A stretch of DNA of 34,711 nucleotides from contig CALXRC010000024.1 of NCBI GenBank assembly GCA_944390865.1, positions 1 to 34,711 on the forward strand, in the 5' to 3' direction. Each line of letters begins with the position of its first letter. Position 1 is the first letter of the stretch. This stretch comes from an uncultured Spirochaetales bacterium. GTDB lineage: Bacteria > Spirochaetota > Spirochaetia > Sphaerochaetales > Sphaerochaetaceae. The notes under the pieces are model-generated. The model made no database searches and was not told where the DNA came from. It was given only the letters and a program-made list of their open reading frames with translations. A program made the position numbers and the translations under genes. Positions 29,778 to 34,711 of the stretch are shown in pieces.

Positions 29778-31522
29778 TTGAATGTCAGCTTTGTGTCATA
29801 GGAGGCGGGCTGTCCGGACTTATCGCAGCAATAGCCGCCGCAAGGTGCTCAATAGACACAGTCCTCATTCAGGACAGGCCTGTGCTCGGCGGAAACGCAA
29901 GCAGCGAGTTCAGGATGCATATCTGCGGCGCGGACAACCACATGAAGCGTCCGGATGCGAGGGAGACAGGAATTCTGGAGGAGATACTGCTGGAGAACAA
30001 GCGCCGCAACCCTGATTTCAGCTGGCCGATTTTCGATCTCATCCTTTATGAGAAGGCTTCAGCAGAAAAGCATCTGACCCTGTTTCTCAATACTTACATG
30101 CATTCTGTAAAGATGAAGGACGGACGCATTTCCAGCGTCAGCTGTTTTCAGATGACAAATGAGAGACAGTTCTCAGTCACTGCGGACTTCTTCATTGATG
30201 CCACAGGCGACGGCAGCCTGTCGGCAAAGTCAGGAGCGGTCTTCCGCCTGGGGCGCGAGGCCAGGGATGAGTTCGGGGAGTCTCTTGCCCCGCAGACAGC
30301 CGACAGCGTGACAATGGGCAGCTCGCTGATATTCAAGGCCAGGAAGCTTGATCATCCCGTAAAGTTCACCAGGCCAGAGAATGCATACACCTTCACTGAG
30401 GATGACCTCAGGATGAGGGACCACAGCGATGTGAGCAGCGGCTACTGGTGGATAGAACTGGGTGGTGACGGCAAGGCTGTCATTGATGACGCTGAGGAGA
30501 TTCATGACGAGCTGCTGAAGACCGTTTACGGAGTCTGGGACCACATAAAGAACAGCCCGTCGCACAAAGCTGACAACTATGACCTTGAATGGGTCAGTCC
30601 GATCGCAGGAAAGAGAGAGAGCCGGAGAGTTGAAGGCGACTATATCCTCAGGCAGGCTGACATAGATGAAGCAAGGATCTTTCCGGATGCGGTTGCCTAC
30701 GGAGGCTGGCCTATGGACATCCACACTGCAGGAGGCTTTGCCAGCACAGGCGATGTGCCGACTGTATGGAATCATGTGAGAGATGTCTACACCATCCCCT
30801 ACCGCTGCTTCTACTCAAAGAACATTCCTAACCTCTTCCTGGCGGGAAGGATCATCAGCACGAGTCATGTGGCCTTCTCCTCTTCCAGAGTGATGGGCAC
30901 CTGCGCCGTCGGAGCCGAGGCTGTGGGAAATGCGGCAGCCATCGCTGTGAAGCGCGGGCTCAGGGAAGCCCGTGATGTGTGTGCATACATCAGCGAGCTG
31001 CAGCAGAAGCTGCTCAGGGATGATGTCTTCATTCCCGGCTTCAGGGATGAGGATGACAGGAATCTGGCACGGACAGCACAAGCAGAAGCGACAGAGGAAA
31101 GGCCGGACGGAGCCGCCGTCAATGTGATCAACGGAATTGCACGCAGCTGGAAAGGGCAGTCAAACGCATGGATCTGCAGAATTTCATCCAGACCGGTCCT
31201 GACCCTGCGCCTCAGGCAGGCTGCCGCTGTCAGCGAAGTGATTATAACCTTCGACTCCAATCTGTCCAGAGAGATCACGCCCTCAATCATTCGTGAAGTC
31301 ATTGCCAGACAGGAGCCCCAGAGTCCTTCGACTCTGGTGGATGAATTCTCCGTCAGTCTGTACCGAGGAGGAAAGCTTGAGGAGAAGAGAGACTGCCGCA
31401 CAATGGGACAGCGCCATGTCAGGCTGAACTTCAGCAGCATAGAAGCTGACAGGATAGAGCTTCAGCTGCACTCCTCATTCGGACAGGATACTGTCAAAGT
31501 CTTCGAAGTCCGGGTCTATTAA
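29774..31522 (+). CDS. FAD-dependent oxidoreductase with C-terminal beta-sandwich domain
   Basis: A 582-residue flavoprotein, second FAD_oxidored-type enzyme of this operon. The FAD motif is CVIGGGLSGLIAAIAAA (Gly10-12, Gly15). PVLGGNASSEFRMHICGAD (about 36-54), the second FAD strand FFIDATGDGSLSAKSGA and NLFLAGRIISTSHVAFSSSRVMGTCAVGAEAVGNAAAIA confirm the family; the latter is the typical C-terminal flavin-binding segment. Residues about 445-582 are an added beta-rich domain resembling galactose-binding/discoidin-like sandwiches (VSEVIITFDSNL, FSVSLYRGGKLEE, IELQLHSSFGQDTVKVFEVRVY). No signal peptide is seen, so it should act in the cytoplasm. The two oxidoreductases share little sequence outside the FAD motifs and may act in sequence or as a heteromer; this is inference. 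Confidence 0.8.
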   Translation: MIECQLCVIGGGLSGLIAAIAAARCSIDTVLIQDRPVLGGNASSEFRMHICGADNHMKRPDARETGILEEILLENKRRNPDFSWPIFDLILYEKASAEKHLTLFLNTYMHSVKMKDGRISSVSCFQMTNERQFSVTADFFIDATGDGSLSAKSGAVFRLGREARDEFGESLAPQTADSVTMGSSLIFKARKLDHPVKFTRPENAYTFTEDDLRMRDHSDVSSGYWWIELGGDGKAVIDDAEEIHDELLKTVYGVWDHIKNSPSHKADNYDLEWVSPIAGKRESRRVEGDYILRQADIDEARIFPDAVAYGGWPMDIHTAGGFASTGDVPTVWNHVRDVYTIPYRCFYSKNIPNLFLAGRIISTSHVAFSSSRVMGTCAVGAEAVGNAAAIAVKRGLREARDVCAYISELQQKLLRDDVFIPGFRDEDDRNLARTAQAEATEERPDGAAVNVINGIARSWKGQSNAWICRISSRPVLTLRLRQAAAVSEVIITFDSNLSREITPSIIREVIARQEPQSPSTLVDEFSVSLYRGGKLEEKRDCRTMGQRHVRLNFSSIEADRIELQLHSSFGQDTVKVFEVRVY

Positions 31523-31566
31523 AAAAGAGAAAAGCATGCTGAGGCTGGAACCCGGCATGCTTTTTT
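31521..31566. terminator. Bidirectional rho-independent terminator
   Basis: AAAAGCATGC (31530-31539) pairs with GCATGCTTTT (31555-31564), with T6 after the stem on the plus strand. On the minus strand the stem is followed by a T-rich stretch from the A run at 31521-31533. It ends the sugar operon and the convergent exoprotein gene. Confidence 0.8.
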
Positions 31567-31581
31567 CTGTCCTGGCTGCAA

Positions 31582-33258
31582 TCAGTAGACTGCGTAGACA
31601 GTGACTGTTCCCGACACTTCATTTGCAGCAAGCAGCAGAGGCTGTGCTGTCGGGCTGTCGGAGGCAGGAATGAAGCAAAGGCCTTCCGGAGCGACGTCGC
31701 CGCCTGTGACCCACTTGTCAAGCTCTCCATCCTCATACTCCTGCGAGCCGTCAACGGCAGAGCGGAAATCTCTTGTGTTGATATAGTCAGCGAATACAGG
31801 CTGCGAAGGATCAGTCACATCATACATCATCACTCCGCCCGTGCGCTCAAGCGCAGTGAAGACATAAGTTCTTCCGTTTATGATGCCGGCAGTCACGCTT
31901 TCAGCCTCAGGGCCCTTCTTGCCTGATCTGTCATCAAGAACTGCGTTGTCATTCGAAGCATTGTAGAACTCAGGGTAAAGGTCTGCCGTGATCGCCTCAA
32001 AGTCATCACCGCTTGTGAAGACTTCTCTCAGTCCGTCATCAGTCACCTCGAAGACAGTGAATGAGCGGCCGCCGAAGATGTAGTCGGTTTCTTCATCAAG
32101 TCCGTCAAAATCACTGCTTTTGAAAAAGACGACCTTACCTTCAAGGCCGCTGCCGGCTGCGGTTATCTTTCCTGACGGCGATACGTCTCCGTCCCCGAAG
32201 TCCCTTTCATCCTCGCTGATATAGAACGTGCCGGCATCCTCGTCGCCCCACTCTCTTGCATCGCCTTCATTTGCCGCGGCAAGATACGTCTTTCCGCCGA
32301 TGCTGAAAGCAGTGATTCCGTCAGGCATCCTTATTCCGCGAAGTCTGTCATATACAGCAGGATTGTAAGCATCATCCTTCTTGTCTATATCCACTGGAGT
32401 GACAGAGTAATCCTCAAAGCCGGCAGGGAAAACGTCTTCAAAGGTCCTACCTGGAATATCAAGCACGGCAACTGCATTGGCTTCCTGCAGCGTGACATAG
32501 GCCTTGTCCCCGCTGACGGCAATATATTCAGGCTCAAAGTCAGCAGAAGGCAGACTGCCCTTCATGATCAAGACGCCCTGTGAGGTGAGTTCATCACGGG
32601 CAGCTTCCGTGTCAAAAGCCTCAAATCCGGCCAGAACGGAAGTCATTGAAGAGATGTCGGCAATGGTCACAGTGCCGGCAGGATCTTCAACGCCCTCGCC
32701 GTAGCCTTCCCTGGGTTCTCCCTCATCAGCAGTGAGCACCGTGCTGTTGTCTGCAAACACCACCATGTCAGGCTGTACTCCGCTCTCAATGAGGCCTTCA
32801 AGTGTGAGAGATCCGTCTTCGCTGCAGGTGAAGACTGCGATGCGTCCCCGCTCATTGTACGCTTCTGCCTGCAGGGCAAGGGCAAGACAGGCCCCGTCCG
32901 GACTGACGGCGACAGATGTCATGTCTCCGTAGCGGAAAGACGGATCCTCTTCTTCCACCAGCGTCCTGATGTCGATATCCCTGCCTGTCAGGTCAATATC
33001 TGAGCCATTGCTGCTGAGGACAGACAGGTCAAGTGCAGTAAGCACTCCAGACTGGCCGTTCACGGAATATGCGTACTGTGTGGCCTTGTTGTATGCGATG
33101 ATCTCCATCACCCCGCCGTCGACGTTGTACTCGCCTGACTCATATGATGCGATCTTGTGCATCGTCAGATCTTCAGCAGCAGCTGCTGAGAAGGCAGGCA
33201 CAATGGAAACTGCGGCACTGACAAGCAGTGCTGTCAGCGTTTTCAGCCCTGTTCTCAT
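31582..33258 (-). CDS. Choice-of-anchor I domain exported protein (beta-propeller)
   Basis: A 558-residue exported protein. The signal peptide (about 1-27) ends PAFSAAAA. The mature part has the repeated strands of a seven-bladed propeller typical of choice-of-anchor I proteins: SYESGEYNVDGGVMEIIAYN, SVAVSPDGACLALALQ, VFADNSTVLTADEGEPREGYG, EPEYIAVSGDKAYVTLQEANAVAVLDI, YLAAANEGDAREWG, RTYVFTALERTGGVMMYDVTDP and a final APEGLCFIPA...LLAANEVSGTVTVYAV. Acidic conserved residues in DEGEPR and NEGDAREW could bind Ca2+ and point to a phosphoesterase-like surface, but the activity is not known. There is no C-terminal anchor, so it is probably periplasmic. GGAGG lies before the ATG. Confidence 0.82.
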   Translation of the reverse strand: MRTGLKTLTALLVSAAVSIVPAFSAAAAEDLTMHKIASYESGEYNVDGGVMEIIAYNKATQYAYSVNGQSGVLTALDLSVLSSNGSDIDLTGRDIDIRTLVEEEDPSFRYGDMTSVAVSPDGACLALALQAEAYNERGRIAVFTCSEDGSLTLEGLIESGVQPDMVVFADNSTVLTADEGEPREGYGEGVEDPAGTVTIADISSMTSVLAGFEAFDTEAARDELTSQGVLIMKGSLPSADFEPEYIAVSGDKAYVTLQEANAVAVLDIPGRTFEDVFPAGFEDYSVTPVDIDKKDDAYNPAVYDRLRGIRMPDGITAFSIGGKTYLAAANEGDAREWGDEDAGTFYISEDERDFGDGDVSPSGKITAAGSGLEGKVVFFKSSDFDGLDEETDYIFGGRSFTVFEVTDDGLREVFTSGDDFEAITADLYPEFYNASNDNAVLDDRSGKKGPEAESVTAGIINGRTYVFTALERTGGVMMYDVTDPSQPVFADYINTRDFRSAVDGSQEYEDGELDKWVTGGDVAPEGLCFIPASDSPTAQPLLLAANEVSGTVTVYAVY

Positions 33259-33336
33259 ATTTCAATTCCTCCACTTTTTTTCAGTATCCGGCCAATGATG
33301 AAGGATGATTGTGAACATGAGTCAGGCAAAACTGTG

Positions 33337-33356
33337 AAAACTGTGTTAAATCACAG
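33337..33356 (-). terminator. Short terminator hairpin after the FMN reductase gene
   Basis: On the minus strand CTGTG-ATTTAA-CACAG (33356-33341) is followed by TTTTC. The stem is five base pairs and overlaps the stop codon, so it is only a moderate terminator. Confidence 0.4.
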
Positions 33357-33887
33357 CAGTGAGCGCAGCCGGGCGCACTCACCGGCAAGCGCAAGCTTCT
33401 CATCTTCTGCAAGGACAAGCTTCTTCTCACTGAAGCGGCTGCCCAGATTAATCATGGTCCTGCTTTCGACAACTGTGCATGAGAGCATTTCAAGAAGCTG
33501 TGAGAGGCTGTCAAGGGAGAAGGAGCCGGCTGAAGATCCTGCGGCAGAACTTATCGCAGCAAGCTTGCCGCGGATTACTGCGGTTGAGTAGTCATCTGGC
33601 TGTACAGGACGCGAAAGCCAGTCAAGCAGATTCTTGAGTCCTCCGCTGAGGCTGTGATTGTATTCAGGACTTCCTATCCACAGCGCATCTGCCTGCGCAG
33701 TCTGGTGCCTCACCCGCTTCACTGCATCAGGAGCAGGAAACTCCTCATCCTGATTCAGCAGAGGAACGTCCCTGTAATCAAGAAATGAACAGTCAAAGTC
33801 TGACAAATACTCCGCAGCATAATGCAGCAGCTGTGTATTGAAACTGTCACGGCGGAAGCTTCCGCTGATGAAAAGGATTTTCTTCAT
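33351..33887 (-). CDS. NADPH-dependent FMN reductase family protein
   Basis: A 178-residue flavodoxin-fold enzyme of the NADPH-dependent FMN/quinone reductase family (FMN_red). The FMN phosphate loop is SGSFRRDSFNTQL (residues 9-21), and the flavin-ring loop is GSPEYNHSLSGGLKNLLDWLSRP (73-95), both diagnostic. Members reduce quinones, chromate, azo dyes or free FMN in the cytoplasm. No Shine-Dalgarno sequence precedes the ATG; instead TGCTATACT ends six bases upstream, so the transcript is probably leaderless. A small unknown gene ends 15 bases upstream. The C-terminal part lacks other domains, as is usual for this family. Confidence 0.87.
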   Translation of the reverse strand: MKKILFISGSFRRDSFNTQLLHYAAEYLSDFDCSFLDYRDVPLLNQDEEFPAPDAVKRVRHQTAQADALWIGSPEYNHSLSGGLKNLLDWLSRPVQPDDYSTAVIRGKLAAISSAAGSSAGSFSLDSLSQLLEMLSCTVVESRTMINLGSRFSEKKLVLAEDEKLALAGECARLRSLL

Positions 33888-33893
33888 GAGCTC

Positions 33894-33902
33894 AGTATAG
33901 CA
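33894..33902 (-). promoter_or_regulatory. Extended -10 promoter of the FMN reductase gene
   Basis: On the minus strand TGCTATACT (33902-33894) is an extended -10 element. Exactly six bases (GAGCTC) separate it from the ATG at 33887, the same spacing as at 3685-3700, so the start codon should be the first transcribed triplet. The element overlaps the stop codon of the small gene upstream. Confidence 0.45.
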
Positions 33903-34133
33903 TCAGCGGCGGATGAGCTTAACCCCGTAAGAGCCGCGGAAAAGCATTGATGGAACGACATCATATTCCCTGCCGCCTATCTCAGCAGCACTGCCGGTCA
34001 GCCTTGAAAAAGAAAGCTTTTCATTCTGTGCATAGCGCTGTGCAGCAGCCATGGCCTCTTCCTGATCCGGAGATCTCCAGACTTCCTGCCAAGTGTCGAT
34101 TATTATGATTTTTCTGAACATTGACGGCAGCAT
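33903..34133 (-). CDS. Small protein of unknown function
   Basis: A protein of about 76 residues, with no signal peptide or membrane segment. The sequence MFRKIIIIDTWQEVWRSPDQEEAMAAAQRYAQ suggests a beta strand followed by helices, and the C-terminal half (LTGSAAEIGGREYDVVPSMLFRGSYGVKLIRR) appears to form further strands. I recognise no family. Three in-frame ATG codons occur (34139, 34133, 34121). The second is chosen because AAGGG lies six bases before it. It sits between the CadD-like gene and the FMN reductase gene in the same orientation. Steady codon use and the ribosome binding site support a real gene, but this is not certain. Confidence 0.5.
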   Translation of the reverse strand: MLPSMFRKIIIIDTWQEVWRSPDQEEAMAAAQRYAQNEKLSFSRLTGSAAEIGGREYDVVPSMLFRGSYGVKLIRR

Positions 34134-34200
34134 TCTCATCCCTTCTGATATGCCGGCAGCTGCAGATCCTTTTCACTGCATATGCTTCAGCACTGCAGGC

Positions 34201-34711
34201 CTATCCTGAATCCAGTGTATTTGATGAATGCACAACTGTACAGCCTGAGACAAGAATAAGAAGGCCAAGAACAATCAGCACTGCAGGAACAATGATGTGC
34301 TTATACCGGACAAGTACCTTTCTGACATAAGGATGATAAGCAGCCGATGATCCGAGGCGGCACCACAGCGCTGTCATGAGGGCAAACACAAAAAGAGTCA
34401 GCAGAAAATCAGACAGGGAATACTGACTGAACAGCGGAATATAGACACTTAGGTTGTCAGCTCCGTTTGCAGCAGTGATAAGGGCAGTCAATACAGCACT
34501 GATCTGTCTGCCGGCATAATGTTTCGCTTCTCCCTTCTCCTCTTCCCTGTGCCAGAGAGGCAGAGCCCTGATTCCAAGAGCCAGAGGGATGAGGCCGAGC
34601 AGATGAACATATTCAGCAAGAAACAGCTGAGTTTCCAGTGCAGCCAGCATGCTCACGGCAGTCAGGATTCCAAGACCCAGAAACTGTCCGGCAGTCACAC
34701 TCATGGTTCCT
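34201..34711 (-). CDS. CadD-like cadmium/cation resistance transporter, N-terminus outside window
   Basis: The last 170 or so residues of an inner-membrane transporter of the CadD/LysE-like family; family members are about 200 residues long. Visible features are GQFLGLGILTAVSMLAAL, LLGLIPLALGIRAL and the diagnostic ITAANGADNLSVYIPLF, in which the Asn/Asp pair lies within a helix and is conserved. Two further helices follow (LLTLFVFALMTALW, IIVPAVLIVLGLLILVSGC). The frame is open to the window end, and the family normally has another helix with a TNIDD-like motif before this point, so the ATG at 34704 is probably internal. The exported ion cannot be predicted with certainty. Confidence 0.78.
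   Translation of the reverse strand, partial: GTMSVTAGQFLGLGILTAVSMLAALETQLFLAEYVHLLGLIPLALGIRALPLWHREEEKGEAKHYAGRQISAVLTALITAANGADNLSVYIPLFSQYSLSDFLLTLFVFALMTALWCRLGSSAAYHPYVRKVLVRYKHIIVPAVLIVLGLLILVSGCTVVHSSNTLDSG

Overview
The window looks like a chromosomal segment of a host-associated spirochaete, perhaps Sphaerochaeta- or Treponema-like. This is inference from several features: many small lipoproteins with relaxed lipoboxes (FSSC, FVSC, LSAS-C), a sugar-binding protein whose mature part begins SGSSE instead of with a lipidated Cys, a roughly 50% GC composition, and poly-G promoters of a type known from Treponema pallidum. There is no rRNA, tRNA, CRISPR array, insertion sequence or prophage.

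Left part (1-6050). It holds the end of an iron-complex/cobalamin ABC uptake locus (binding protein, minus strand) and an 854-residue fusion of CoA-disulfide reductase, rhodanese, sirohaem reductase and a 2[4Fe-4S] ferredoxin. Next come a SAM methyltransferase and a TetR-DUF362 operon with two palindromic operators. A bidirectional terminator closes this part.

Centre-left (6058-14980) is the most interesting stretch: a minus-strand locus of secreted right-handed beta-helix/GLUG lipoproteins, one small beta-barrel outer-membrane protein and a GntR/FadR-type regulator. Four separate promoters here (upstream of the genes starting at 14922, 13598, 10581 and 9809) each carry a run of 9 or 10 G between a TTGACA/TTGACG -35 box and a TAGNNT -10 box. 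The G run always touches the -10 box. The -35/-10 spacing therefore depends on tract length, the classical arrangement for promoter phase variation by slipped-strand mispairing. The regulator gene has such a promoter too. The likely system is a contingency locus that switches surface lipoproteins and their own regulator on and off.

Centre (15121-21000). A divergent Nramp-fold transporter lacking the usual metal ligands is transcribed with a DHDPS/N-acetylneuraminate-lyase family aldolase, opposite a LacI regulator with two clear operators. A YczE-like membrane protein follows, then a frameshifted beta-helix lipoprotein with an Asp/His-rich tract.

Right part (21173-34711). A GNAT acetyltransferase is divergent from a YesMN-type two-component pair, followed by a CUT1 sugar ABC importer (binding protein and two permeases, no ATPase) and two tandem FAD-dependent oxidoreductases. 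This looks like one regulated uptake-and-oxidation unit for a carbohydrate. It is followed on the minus strand by a choice-of-anchor I beta-propeller exoprotein, an NADPH-dependent FMN reductase, a small unknown protein and a truncated CadD-like transporter running off the window end.

Several genes (3700, 21706, 21774, 33887) lack a Shine-Dalgarno sequence and have a TATAAT-like box only 6-9 bases before the start codon. This suggests leaderless transcripts.
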